NCBI GenBank assembly: GCA_946481195.1
Contig: CAMLNG010000022.1
Coordinates: 1-16,843 of the forward strand
Reading direction: 5' to 3'
Length of the DNA stretch: 16,843 bases
Source: an uncultured Chromatiaceae bacterium
Lineage (GTDB): Bacteria > Pseudomonadota > Gammaproteobacteria > Enterobacterales > Alteromonadaceae
Below, piece by piece: positions 8,147-15,723 of this stretch. Numbering within the stretch: position 1 is the first letter of the stretch; every line of letters begins with the position of its first letter. The notes beneath the pieces were generated by a model that saw nothing but the letters and a program-made list of their open reading frames with translations, was not told the DNA's origin and made no database searches. The position numbers and the translations under genes were made by a program.

Positions 8147-9169
8147 TCAATGCCGTTTTAACAGGTTAAAACCGAAGCACTGCCCATTCATTCCAGTGGC
8201 ACCTATCGCTGAGCGGCCGGACAAGCCTGGAATGGACTGGTGGCCGACCAGATTGGGTTGGGCCACACTCGGTTGGGCCACACTCGGTTGGGCCGCACTC
8301 GGCTGGGCCACACTCGGCTGGGCCGCACTCGGCTGAAACCACAATGGGCTATCAGCTAACGGAAAATTTAGCGGGGCCAGCGGATTTTCCAGCCGGATCT
8401 GCCGGCGTTTAGCCAGGCCTGCCAGCGCAATAGCGGCGCCATAACGTTGCTGAAATAACAGTTCAAAACGACCACTGGCAATTAACTGACGCAGGCCACG
8501 CTCGATAGCACTGGCAAGCCGTTGATTGTCGCGATTAACAAAAAAATACACGGCGGACGGGTACACCAGTACCAACTGAGATTCCACCGCAAACTGCGCC
8601 GGTTGGCGCAACGCATCACCATAAGCTTCAAACACGGCACGGGGAAAAGCATCGCCGCGCTGTTTTTGCAACATGTCAAATAGCTGTGGCGGATGGGCGC
8701 TGGTCAGCACCGACAAACCGTTGTGCTGTAAAATTGCCGTATCCGGCCAGTCATGGCCTTGAATAAACGTGAGTTTCTTCAGCTGTGATAACACTTGGAT
8801 GTGCTGAAACCTGGCTTGTTCGCCCTGACGAATCAATAACAGCCGCCAGCCGTTTAAACCTTTATCCAGTGGGATCCGCACCGGCAGCAGTTGTTGTTCG
8901 CGCGCAACCGAAGTCATACTCCAGTACACATCGACCTGACCGGCAGCAATTTCCTTCAGCACCCGGCTTTGCACCATATCCTGTCCGGATGGCTGCAACG
9001 TAAAAGGTTCGCCTGAAGCCTGTAATGCCTCGCGCAACAATTGCAACTGATAACGCTGATCGACGGAGTCAAGCTGACGCATCGGACTGCCATAAATTAC
9101 CCGCAACGCAGGTTCGGCACCTGAAATAAACGGCAGCAACACAGCGAAAAACAATAAAACTGCCCGCAA
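8147..9169 (-). CDS. Periplasmic solute-binding-like protein (SBP family 3 fold) with repeat-extended C-terminus
   Basis: 340 residues. No ATG or GTG is available before an in-frame stop upstream, so TTG at 9169 is taken, with AGGGAG 8 nt before it. A signal peptide is clear (hydrophobic 3-17, cleavage probably after SGA at 18). Residues about 20-265 resemble transporter substrate-binding domains of the HisJ/PBPb type seen in lone Alteromonadales proteins (ALRVIYGS, AAGQVDVYWSMTSVAREQQLLPVRIP, YPSAVYFFVNRDN, LIASGRFELLFQQRYG). The fold normally closes around LENPLAPLNFPLADSPLWFQP (260-280). After it come five to six QPS(A/V)A pentapeptides (279-306) and a 34-residue tail of no recognised family, so the C-terminus looks secondarily extended. 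No ABC permease or kinase is adjacent; the ligand is unknown. It is divergent from the TonB-like gene over 178 bp. Confidence 0.85.
   Translation of the reverse strand: MRAVLLFFAVLLPFISGAEPALRVIYGSPMRQLDSVDQRYQLQLLREALQASGEPFTLQPSGQDMVQSRVLKEIAAGQVDVYWSMTSVAREQQLLPVRIPLDKGLNGWRLLLIRQGEQARFQHIQVLSQLKKLTFIQGHDWPDTAILQHNGLSVLTSAHPPQLFDMLQKQRGDAFPRAVFEAYGDALRQPAQFAVESQLVLVYPSAVYFFVNRDNQRLASAIERGLRQLIASGRFELLFQQRYGAAIALAGLAKRRQIRLENPLAPLNFPLADSPLWFQPSAAQPSVAQPSAAQPSVAQPSVAQPNLVGHQSIPGLSGRSAIGATGMNGQCFGFNLLKRH
8256..8330. repeat. Five 15-bp tandem repeats inside the binding-protein gene
   Basis: Unit GGTTGGGCCACACTC or close variants is repeated five times in register at 8256, 8271, 8286, 8301 and 8316, with a decayed sixth copy from 8331. 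Units differ only at two positions (T/C and A/G). On the coding strand each encodes a QPS(V/A)A pentapeptide. Because 15 is a multiple of 3, copy-number changes lengthen or shorten the protein without shifting the frame. Confidence 0.97.
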
Positions 9170-9347
9170 TGAACCGGCTCCCTGGTTATTCGTGACTGCA
9201 GTGGGTCAAGCCCTTAACCTTACAACAGCACTGCCTGCTGTACCAGTCTTGTTACCGCGATAGCGGGCCCAGCCAACACAAAAAAAGGTTACTTGCGGCG
9301 CGGAACCTCGACGTGAATGCCCGGTCATAGCAGCTGGAGTTTTTTGA

Positions 9348-10139
9348 TTGGCAGGCAAGGTGTTGTCAGAGCTGAAGATTTTCTCATTTTATCACTGGTT
9401 GTTCCTGTCGCTTCTGGTTCATCTGGCCATCGCCACCGCCGTGTTAATGCAAAAACCGAGCACGGTTCCAAAGCGGCAGAAGCCAGTGCCAATCACCATA
9501 TTTGCAGTCGGCGAGCTGCCGTCACCCGCTAAACCTGTCACAAAACCGGAGCCAGCTGCAGCCAAGGCTTCGATAGCTAAACCGGCCAGGACCAGGCCAG
9601 AAAAGTTACTCACTGAGCCAACAAAGCGACCACAGACCGCAACAGCGGTGGCAGTTCAGGACACCAGGCCTGTGCGCCCAGCAAAGCCGGCAGCGGCACA
9701 GCCCCAGACCGACGCAGTGACAACGGTTGTTGCGCCAACCGCTGTAACAAAAGCGCCGGAGTCAGCAGAGCCCGGCGATATCTCCGCGCTGCTCGACGCC
9801 GTTTCAGCCCGCACGGCGCGACGCGAATTGTCAGCAGCAGAGATCGCCGCATTAACAGCACCAAGATCTGAGCCCGCAAACAAGTCCGCTACCAGCACCC
9901 GCCGGCCCGCGATCAAACCGGGTTCTGGTCCGGCAGCCGATGTGCTGGAAACTTTGCCGGATGGGTCGCAGCTGGTGCGGGTCGGTAAAGGTTGTGTACT
10001 GGCCACACCGGGTGCTGATCTCAGAAAAGACATTCACAGTATGAAAATTGTGGGTTGCGGCGCCGGCGGACGCACGGAGCAGGACCGGATTGACGCACAT
10101 TTTGATCAGGTGATGTCGAGTATTGGCCAGCACCGCTGA
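9348..10139 (+). CDS. TonB-like single-pass inner-membrane protein with unknown C-terminal domain
   Basis: 263 residues. TTG at 9348 immediately follows an in-frame stop and has GGAG 8 nt upstream; GTG at 9360 is a possible later start. Residues 17-34 form one N-in transmembrane helix containing Ser21 and His25 spaced SxxxH, the motif by which TonB contacts ExbB/ExbD. A long Pro/Ala/Lys-rich linker (about 38-140) follows, able to span the periplasm as in TonB/TolA. A charged helix (about 148-170, SALLDAVSARTARRELSAAE) precedes a compact C-terminus (about 195-263) with Cys216 and Cys237, LVRVGKGCVLATPG and DRIDAHFDQVMSSIG. This C-terminus does not resemble the TonB CTD as I know it. No exbB/exbD is in the window. 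It may be a non-canonical energy transducer or a periplasm-spanning envelope protein. The hydrolase gene begins 89 bp downstream on the same strand. Confidence 0.75.
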   Translation: MAGKVLSELKIFSFYHWLFLSLLVHLAIATAVLMQKPSTVPKRQKPVPITIFAVGELPSPAKPVTKPEPAAAKASIAKPARTRPEKLLTEPTKRPQTATAVAVQDTRPVRPAKPAAAQPQTDAVTTVVAPTAVTKAPESAEPGDISALLDAVSARTARRELSAAEIAALTAPRSEPANKSATSTRRPAIKPGSGPAADVLETLPDGSQLVRVGKGCVLATPGADLRKDIHSMKIVGCGAGGRTEQDRIDAHFDQVMSSIGQHR

Positions 10140-10228
10140 ACGCCATTCAGCCCCTGCTTATCCCTTTTACACCTGCAACAACGTCACTAACCGGCATGCT
10201 GATGCAAAGAGTTGTCAGGACCATCATC

Positions 10229-11266
10229 ATGAAATATCTGCTGTTTTGCGCACTGCTGTGCAGTGCGGGGCTACAGGCCTTACCAACAGGCTCAACACTT
10301 TACCCAGTAGCAGACGGTGCTTTGCATGTCCGGTTGTTAGAGCCTGCCAGTGTCAAACCGCAAACAGCGGATGTCGCAGTAGTACTGATCTCAGGTCCCA
10401 ACGAACATTTTTTTGCTGACAGTGGTTTGTTTGCCTTGCTACAGCCAGTATTGGCGCAGCAGCACCGCACTTATGCCGTCGACCGGCAAAGCAGTGGTTT
10501 CAGCTCGGAAACCGCCACACCTTCCTACCGGAAATTCGCCAAAGACCTGGCCCTGCTACTGCCGCAACTGCAGGCCAAAAAGTTTCTGCTGGTCAGCTTC
10601 GCCAGCGGCAGCATCACAGCCCGCTTGCTGGCTGATGACCCGGCCATAGCCCCGCGTTTACAAGGGCTGTTACTGCTGGACCCCGACGTCCCTACGCCGG
10701 CAGCACTTGAACTTTACAATGGCGCGCCGGCCGACTGGTACCGGGCGCACCTTGATGAGTTATTGCCTGAACTGGCCAAAGGCATGTGGAATGACAGAAC
10801 CGCGCAGAAAATCAGTGCGGAACTGGCGCAAATCCGCCGATTGGTGCCGCAGGCACAACAGCAACTGACCGACTGGGACTACCTGCAGCAGCTGCAGGCC
10901 AGCCGTTTACCAGTGCAACGGCAACAGGCCAGAGCTATCGAAATCGCCCAGTATCAGGCAGATTTAGCTGCATATAGCCAAACCCCGTGGCAACACAGTG
11001 TTGTGCCGGTGTCGGTGGTCGACAGTGATTTTGAAGCGCCGCTGATCGCAGAAGCCAAAGCAGACAAAACCCGACTGGAACGCTGGCGACAGGACGGGCT
11101 CAAGTTTGCAGCGACTTTGGCGAAAAACAGTGGTGGCCGTTTTGTCGCCTTACCAGCGCAGAACCATTTGCTGATGTTCAGCCACAGTGCTGAGCTGGCA
11201 CAACTGATTGACGAATTAATCGCTGCACCCGCCGGCGCAGCATCAGGCAGCTCAGCCCGCCGCTAA
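10229..11266 (+). CDS. Exported alpha/beta-hydrolase-fold protein, probable loss of the catalytic serine
   Basis: 345 residues. The frame is open from 10196, but ATG at 10229 has CAGGA 8 nt upstream and gives a clean signal peptide (MKYLLFCALLCSAGLQA, cut near 17). Fold cues: strand and oxyanion region VVLISGPNEHFF (51-62), YAVDRQSSGFSS (82-93, the usual D-x-x-G-x-G-x-S segment), acidic candidates Asp265/Asp267 after VPVSVV, and His313 in ALPAQNHLLMFSH. The nucleophile elbow, normally G-x-S-x-G after strand 5, reads LLVSFASGS: Ala125 falls where Ser should be, with Ser126 next to it. It may be a pseudo-hydrolase, or use a shifted serine. Function unknown; periplasmic or outer-envelope location is likely. 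It follows the TonB-like gene and may share its message. Its last 15 bp overlap the end of agaK on the opposite strand. Confidence 0.82.
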   Translation: MKYLLFCALLCSAGLQALPTGSTLYPVADGALHVRLLEPASVKPQTADVAVVLISGPNEHFFADSGLFALLQPVLAQQHRTYAVDRQSSGFSSETATPSYRKFAKDLALLLPQLQAKKFLLVSFASGSITARLLADDPAIAPRLQGLLLLDPDVPTPAALELYNGAPADWYRAHLDELLPELAKGMWNDRTAQKISAELAQIRRLVPQAQQQLTDWDYLQQLQASRLPVQRQQARAIEIAQYQADLAAYSQTPWQHSVVPVSVVDSDFEAPLIAEAKADKTRLERWRQDGLKFAATLAKNSGGRFVALPAQNHLLMFSHSAELAQLIDELIAAPAGAASGSSARR

Positions 11267-12163
11267 ACGAGCGCCCAGAATCGCCGCTCCCCGTTCACCG
11301 CTGGCGGCGCCAAACTCGGCACGGCGCAGCGGAGGTACTTCGACGCCGGCAAACAGATGGCGGCTAATCGCAGCAGGTAGCGCGGCAAAGATTTCATCAA
11401 TGTCGGACAAGCCGCCGCCCAGCACCAGCACGTCCGGGTCATAGGCCAACACTTGCGCAGCCAGGGCGCCGCCCAGTGCATCGAGGTAACAGGCAAAACA
11501 ATGTTGCGCCACCGCATCTCCGGCCCGCAGCGCCAGCAACCAGTCATAAGTTGTCACTTCCTGCTGACTGAAATGCGTGTAAAGTCGGGCCAAACCCGTG
11601 CCGGAGATGTAAGTTTCGGCACAACCCTCCAGGCCACAACCACAGCGATACAGCGGCAGCTGATATTTCGCCAGCACCCGCGCCGCAATAGACTGATGAC
11701 CAAGCTCACCGGCCAGCTGATGCCGGCCCTGATAGAGTTCACCATCAACACAAAGGCCTCCACCGGCACCAGTGCCCAAAATCACCCCAAACACCCGGCG
11801 ATAATTGCGCCCCGCGCCAAGCAGAGCCTCCGATAACACAAACAGCCGGCAGTCATTACCAATGGCTACCGGCCGTTGCAGACGTGCTGTTAAATCAATA
11901 CCGACCAACTGGCGATTCAGACAGGCCACATTGGATGACGTCACCAGCCCCTGCGGCGCCACGACGCCAGGCAAAGCAATGCCCACGGCCGCTTTGTGGC
12001 CGTATTTTTGATCCGCCAGCGCGACCTGCGCACCGACAGTCTGCAGAAACAACGCATAATCTGCTGTTGGTGTCGGCACCCGCCAGCGTTCTACCAAACT
12101 GAAATCCGGCTGAAACACCGCCATTTCTATTTTAGTACCGCCAATATCCAGACCATAAATCAT
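11252..12163 (-). CDS. agaK: ROK-family amino-sugar kinase, probable N-acetylgalactosamine kinase (NagK-like)
   Basis: 303 residues, the length of E. coli NagK, and similar to it throughout by my recollection of that protein. ATP-site motif DIGGTK (6-11), catalytic Asp104 in GNDCRLF, GTGAGGG (130-136), ROK signature with Glu154 and zinc-ligand His156 (GELGH), and the zinc cluster CGCGLEGC (Cys174, Cys176, Cys181). The family phosphorylates the 6-hydroxyl of N-acetylglucosamine, glucose, mannose or related sugars. Being last in an agaR-Z-S-K operon, it most likely phosphorylates GalNAc after non-PTS uptake, as reported for the Shewanella Aga pathway; sequence alone cannot separate GalNAc from GlcNAc. 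In many ROK kinases Asp is followed by x-Asn (NDAN); here it is NDCR. The ATG shares its A with the agaS stop (TGATG), a tight translational coupling. The last 15 bp overlap the convergent hydrolase gene. Confidence 0.88.
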   Translation of the reverse strand: MIYGLDIGGTKIEMAVFQPDFSLVERWRVPTPTADYALFLQTVGAQVALADQKYGHKAAVGIALPGVVAPQGLVTSSNVACLNRQLVGIDLTARLQRPVAIGNDCRLFVLSEALLGAGRNYRRVFGVILGTGAGGGLCVDGELYQGRHQLAGELGHQSIAARVLAKYQLPLYRCGCGLEGCAETYISGTGLARLYTHFSQQEVTTYDWLLALRAGDAVAQHCFACYLDALGGALAAQVLAYDPDVLVLGGGLSDIDEIFAALPAAISRHLFAGVEVPPLRRAEFGAASGERGAAILGARLAAG

Positions 12164-13326
12164 CAGGCTCTCTCCGTAAGAGTGGAGGCAAACGGATATA
12201 GCGTCACGCCTTGCACGACCCGGTTCACTTCACCGGTCGGGCATGGATTATCCGGGGAGATCTGAAGCTGCAGCGCTTTAAAAAACGCCAGCGCCTGACA
12301 ATACACAATCAACGGCAATGCCAGCCAGGCATCTGCCAGCAATTCGGCACCGCGACAGCTGTCGAACTGCACCAGCCGGGTATAGGCAGCCCGGCGGTCA
12401 CGCTGAACTTCATTATATAAATCAACATCATACCTTGCAGTGTACTGGTCGTTTGAGCGCAAAATAAATACTTGCGTCTGTGCATTTACCACCGACTTCG
12501 GACCATGACGAAAGCCAAGGCTGCTTTCATAAAAACTGCTGATCTGGCCTGCGGTCAGTTCGAGATACTTCAATGCAGCTTCACGGGCAATGCCGGCGAG
12601 CCCCCCGCTGCCAACAAACACCACTCGCTCAGCCGGTAACTCTGCTTCGGCACGCACCGCCGCACTTTGCGCCAATACCTGCGCAGTGACTTCGACAGTG
12701 GTCTCCAGCTGCAATGCATCTGGCTGGAACAACCATAATGTCGACAGGTACATGCCGGTGAAACTACTGGTCATGGCAAAACTGCGGTCGTGACAAGCTT
12801 CCGGCAATTGCAACACTTTGCTCTGGCGATGGTTCTGGCCATATTGCGCCAGTCGCCCGGCGGCATTACAGGTGATGATCAGATGCCGGCAATCCGGCAC
12901 TAACTGATCCGCCAGCTCGGTGGTTTTCAGGCTTTCCGGACTATTGCCGGAGCGACCATAACTGATTAATAAAGTTGGATATTGCGCCTGCAGATACTGC
13001 GCCGGATTACTGACCAGATCTGTGGTACTGATGGCCTCCAGCCGCTGCGTCGGGTGCGCTAGCCTGGCAGAGAGCGCTGGCAACAAAGCCTGCCCAATAT
13101 AAGCTGAAGTCCCGGCGCCGGTCAGAATGATGCGCAGACCCGGTTCGGCCAGTTGGGCCGAGAACCAGTGCCTGAGTTCTGTGTCAGCATCGATTTGATT
13201 GACAATCTGCTGCCAAACGCCTGGCTGCTGGGCAATTTCACGCGCCGTCCATTCTGCGGCGGCTTCACAAAGCGCCGTAGCAGTAAGACCCAGTGTTGTT
13301 GAATTTGATAAAGAGTAAGCAACCAC
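12163..13326 (-). CDS. agaS: Galactosamine-6-phosphate deaminase/isomerase AgaS (double SIS domain)
   Basis: 387 residues from GTG at 13326, chosen because GGGGAG lies 7 nt upstream and the length matches E. coli AgaS (about 384). The frame is open back to 13470, but that extension overlaps agaZ and has no family resemblance. AgaS converts galactosamine-6-phosphate to tagatose-6-phosphate and ammonia in the cytoplasm. Two sugar-isomerase (SIS) domains are visible: GAGTSAYIG (70-78), GRSGNSPES (124-132) and HDRSFAMTSS (179-188) in the first; GSGGLAGIAREAALK (239-253) and FRHGPKS (272-278) in the second; the C-terminal GEVNRVVQGV block is also typical of AgaS. It starts 22 nt after agaZ and its stop overlaps the agaK start by one base. 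Sequence agreement with E. coli AgaS is strong and this is the best anchor for the pathway call. Confidence 0.94.
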   Translation of the reverse strand: MVAYSLSNSTTLGLTATALCEAAAEWTAREIAQQPGVWQQIVNQIDADTELRHWFSAQLAEPGLRIILTGAGTSAYIGQALLPALSARLAHPTQRLEAISTTDLVSNPAQYLQAQYPTLLISYGRSGNSPESLKTTELADQLVPDCRHLIITCNAAGRLAQYGQNHRQSKVLQLPEACHDRSFAMTSSFTGMYLSTLWLFQPDALQLETTVEVTAQVLAQSAAVRAEAELPAERVVFVGSGGLAGIAREAALKYLELTAGQISSFYESSLGFRHGPKSVVNAQTQVFILRSNDQYTARYDVDLYNEVQRDRRAAYTRLVQFDSCRGAELLADAWLALPLIVYCQALAFFKALQLQISPDNPCPTGEVNRVVQGVTLYPFASTLTERA

Positions 13327-13348
13327 AATAGAACTCCCCGACCCGGTT

Positions 13349-14677
13349 TCAGGCTGCTTGCGCAGATAAAGACGGTACAACAGCCAAACCGCAGGCACTG
13401 GCGTACATCTGCAGCACCAGGCGGATATGGTGTTCAACCAGCGCCGCAGGCTCTGGGGCCAGCAAACCATTGAGCACGGCCTGATACTGCTGTGGCATGA
13501 ACTGGCTTAATAACGGCAGCGGAATTGGGCTTTGCTGCAAATTCTGCAGCAATCGGTGCACTGCCTGCTGTAGTGCCGGCAACTGCCAGTAATAACGGAT
13601 GCGGTCGCTGTAACTGTATTGGCGCAACAGCTGCTGTTCCAGCACATTACCGGGATAAAATTTCTGCCAATGCCCCGGCTGCAGCTGCATCACCCGCTCA
13701 CAGACGGCGATCAGGTGCGACTGCTGTTCAACCGGCACCAGTTGCTGTTCGATGTAACAAAGCGCAAACAAGGCTTCGCGCAGCGCAAAAGTAAGCTGTG
13801 GGCCAACTTTGAGAATGGCAAAATGCTGCTGCACCAGTTGCTGATACCGGTTTTGCGGCTGAAAGTCCGTCGAATGGGCTTCAAATACAAGTTGCGGGTC
13901 TTTGGCAATAAATTCAGCCAGTTGCGTACTAGCCGCTGCGTCAAACACATGCACTTTGGTGTTATCAAATTCAACGCCGGGCTGCACCACCACAGCAATG
14001 ACTTTTTGCCAGACCTCAGCGCCTAACCCCAAAGCTGCAAAGGCCGCCTGGTGTAAATGGATAGTGTTTCGCACATTGCCTACAGCTGTTGGCTGAAGAT
14101 GTTGTTCCAGACTGCTGACGCCGCCGGGTGCCGGCACTTCAGTGCCAATCACGTAACACAAACTGACAGGTTGTACCATGCTGCCCGCCGTCAGCTCCGC
14201 CAGCGTTTGTTCGGCAATCTGGCACAACTGCGCCGCGCGCGCCGCTATCACAGCATCCGGCAGTGGTGTTGGGTCATCAGCGCAGGGCATGCTGGTGTCG
14301 AGATGAATTTTGTCAAAGCCGGCGCGGACAAAAGCGGCAATTAAGGTTTCCGCTTTGGCCATCGCCTCAGCAGCAGGCAGTGCAGTCCAGCAGACCGGGC
14401 CCAAATGATCACCACCAAAATACAGCTGACTGGTCGGTACCCCCAGCTCTGTCGCCATATTGCTGACGAAGGCAATAAAATCAGCCGGTTGCATGCCAGT
14501 ATAGCCACCGTCCTGATTGACCTGATTGGCAGTGGCTTCAATCAACAGCAGCGATTGATCCGCTTTTGCCTGTTGGATGGCTGCCCTGAGCACCATCGGG
14601 TGCGCCGAACAGACTGCATAAATCCCTTTGCTCTGGCCTTGTTTATTGGCTTTGAGCAATTCAAGCAAAGCGTTCAT
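13349..14677 (-). CDS. agaZ: GatZ/KbaZ (AgaZ)-family protein of tagatose phosphate catabolism
   Basis: 442 residues, about 20 longer than E. coli GatZ, the excess mostly at the C-terminus (after about 425). Family blocks: YAVCSAHPMVLRAA (20-33), LLIEATANQVNQDGGYTG (44-61), GGDHLGP (88-94), FDKIHLDTSM (121-130), CYVIGTEVPAPGG, AVVVQPGVEFDN, VFEAHSTD, HFAILKVGPQLTFALREALFAL and YSDRIRYYW. Members have a TIM-barrel fold related to class II aldolases. GatZ/KbaZ are reported as subunits needed for full activity and stability of the catalytic tagatose-1,6-bisphosphate aldolase GatY/KbaY; AgaZ has also been annotated as a tagatose-6-phosphate kinase, which is disputed. No GatY/AgaY-type aldolase is in the window. 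ATG start with AAGGAG 4 nt upstream, only 8 nt after the agaR stop. Confidence 0.92.
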   Translation of the reverse strand: MNALLELLKANKQGQSKGIYAVCSAHPMVLRAAIQQAKADQSLLLIEATANQVNQDGGYTGMQPADFIAFVSNMATELGVPTSQLYFGGDHLGPVCWTALPAAEAMAKAETLIAAFVRAGFDKIHLDTSMPCADDPTPLPDAVIAARAAQLCQIAEQTLAELTAGSMVQPVSLCYVIGTEVPAPGGVSSLEQHLQPTAVGNVRNTIHLHQAAFAALGLGAEVWQKVIAVVVQPGVEFDNTKVHVFDAAASTQLAEFIAKDPQLVFEAHSTDFQPQNRYQQLVQQHFAILKVGPQLTFALREALFALCYIEQQLVPVEQQSHLIAVCERVMQLQPGHWQKFYPGNVLEQQLLRQYSYSDRIRYYWQLPALQQAVHRLLQNLQQSPIPLPLLSQFMPQQYQAVLNGLLAPEPAALVEHHIRLVLQMYASACGLAVVPSLSAQAA

Positions 14678-14685
14678 ATCTCTCC

Positions 14686-15462
14686 TTATGGACTGATCAC
14701 ATGCACTTGCACCCCCATCCGGGTCAGCTCTTCGACATACAACGGCGGAATGCCACTGTCAGTCACCAGCGTATGCACTTGCATCACACTACAAATCAGA
14801 TGAAAACCACGGCGTTCGAATTTGGATGAATCGGTGACCACCACAACTTCGCGCGCCACTTCACACATCAGCCGGTTTAACGTGGCTTCCGCTTCAAAAT
14901 GGGTCGACAAGCCGGTTTTTAAATCAAAGCCGTCGACGCCCAAAACTACTTTGTCGAATTGGTAGTTCTTCAGCGCCTGCTCGGCCTGGGCACCATAAAA
15001 CGACATCGATTTTTTCCTGAGCGTGCCGCCGGTCATCATCACTTCGACTTTGTCGACCTGCGACAACTCCAGCGCGATATTCAGACCATTGGTCATCACA
15101 ATCAGGTTTTTGTGTTCACGTAAATTCGCTGCCACTTCTTCGGTCGTGGTGCCGGAATCAAGGATGATACGTTCATCATCTTTAATCAGCGCGGCCACAG
15201 CACGGCCAAGCCGCTGTTTGAGTTCCGAATGTTTCTGGCGTTTTTCTTTTAACGACAGCTCCCGGCTCAGGTCATCATTGACCATGGCGCCGCCGCGCGA
15301 GCGCACCAACAATCTTTTGCTATCCAGCACCGCCAAATCACTGCGGATCGTCACTTCTGACACACCAAAGCGTTGTGACAATTCCGCCACCGACACTTTG
15401 CCCTGCAGGTTGGTCAGCCGGACAATTTCCTGCTGTCGTTCAATGGTATTTAAGGCTTCCAC
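14686..15462 (-). CDS. agaR: DeoR-family repressor AgaR of the GalNAc/galactosamine regulon
   Basis: 258 residues from GTG at 15462, with AGGGAG 5 nt upstream. N-terminal DeoR winged helix (about 6-58: ERQQEIVRLTNLQGKVSVAEL, then GVSEVTIRSDLAVLDSKRLLVRSRGGA) followed by a DeoRC sugar-phosphate sensor domain (LDSGTTTEEVA 101-111, MTNGLN, MMTGGTLRKKSMSFYG, GVDGFDLKTGLSTHFEAEA 175-193, TDSSKFERRGFH). It agrees closely with E. coli AgaR, including SFYGxQAEQ and THxExEAxLNRxMCEVA. It presumably represses its own operon and the divergent receptor gene and is released by an amino-sugar phosphate. A strong match to the known AgaR operator lies 64 bp before the start codon. First gene of the agaRZSK operon. 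Confidence 0.94.
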   Translation of the reverse strand: MEALNTIERQQEIVRLTNLQGKVSVAELSQRFGVSEVTIRSDLAVLDSKRLLVRSRGGAMVNDDLSRELSLKEKRQKHSELKQRLGRAVAALIKDDERIILDSGTTTEEVAANLREHKNLIVMTNGLNIALELSQVDKVEVMMTGGTLRKKSMSFYGAQAEQALKNYQFDKVVLGVDGFDLKTGLSTHFEAEATLNRLMCEVAREVVVVTDSSKFERRGFHLICSVMQVHTLVTDSGIPPLYVEELTRMGVQVHVISP

Positions 15463-15526
15463 CTCATCTCCCTGCCCGCTACCGGGCTGTTGCGTTGTAC
15501 CTTACCAGCAAAAACAAAACTTTCAA

Positions 15527-15551
15527 TATCTTTCGTTTTATTTCTTTTGCT
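15527..15551 (+). promoter_or_regulatory. AgaR operator before agaR
   Basis: The site contains TTTCGTTTTATTTCTTTTG, fitting the core TTTCRTTTYRTTTYNYTT of the 25-bp E. coli AgaR consensus as I remember it. By hand count 23 of 25 positions agree, the misses being the third and the twenty-fourth. The TTTY blocks recur every 5-6 bp, as DeoR-family repressors prefer. It lies 65-89 bp before the agaR start, suited to autorepression of agaRZSK. Confidence 0.78.
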
Positions 15552-15701
15552 GAATTTTCAGTAAATCCTGCTGATATCTAAAAGTCTACATTACCAAAAG
15601 GCAATAAAGAAAAGATAAATATCAATTTAAAATCAGATGTTTATATAAATTTTGCTCAATTTTACAAATGCACCAGCATAACTTTCAGATCTATTCGAAG
15701 T

Positions 15702-15720
15702 TGATTTTAGCGTCAAATCA
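15702..15720. repeat. Inverted repeat upstream of the receptor promoter
   Basis: TGATTT and AAATCA flank the 7-nt TAGCGTC. It lies 24 bp before the proposed -35 element, a possible activator or repressor site. Short enough that chance in AT-rich DNA is a real alternative. Confidence 0.25.
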
Positions 15721-15723
15721 TCT

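Noticed and set aside
8256..8330. Possible CRISPR-like array
   Set aside because: Units are contiguous 15-bp copies without spacers and lie in frame inside a gene.
9348..10139. Calling the protein a canonical TonB
   Set aside because: The N-terminal helix and linker fit, but the C-terminal domain motifs of TonB are absent by eye.
13327..13470. N-terminal extension of agaS
   Set aside because: It overlaps the end of agaZ and has no similarity to AgaS; GTG at 13326 has a well-placed GGGGAG and gives the family length.
13619..14026. 135-codon plus-strand frame within agaZ
   Set aside because: Antisense shadow; agaZ on the other strand matches the GatZ/KbaZ family across its length.
15023..15553. 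176-codon plus-strand frame overlapping agaR and its upstream region
   Set aside because: It is mostly antisense to the well-supported agaR gene, has low-complexity Ser/Arg-rich content and no ribosome binding site or family motif.
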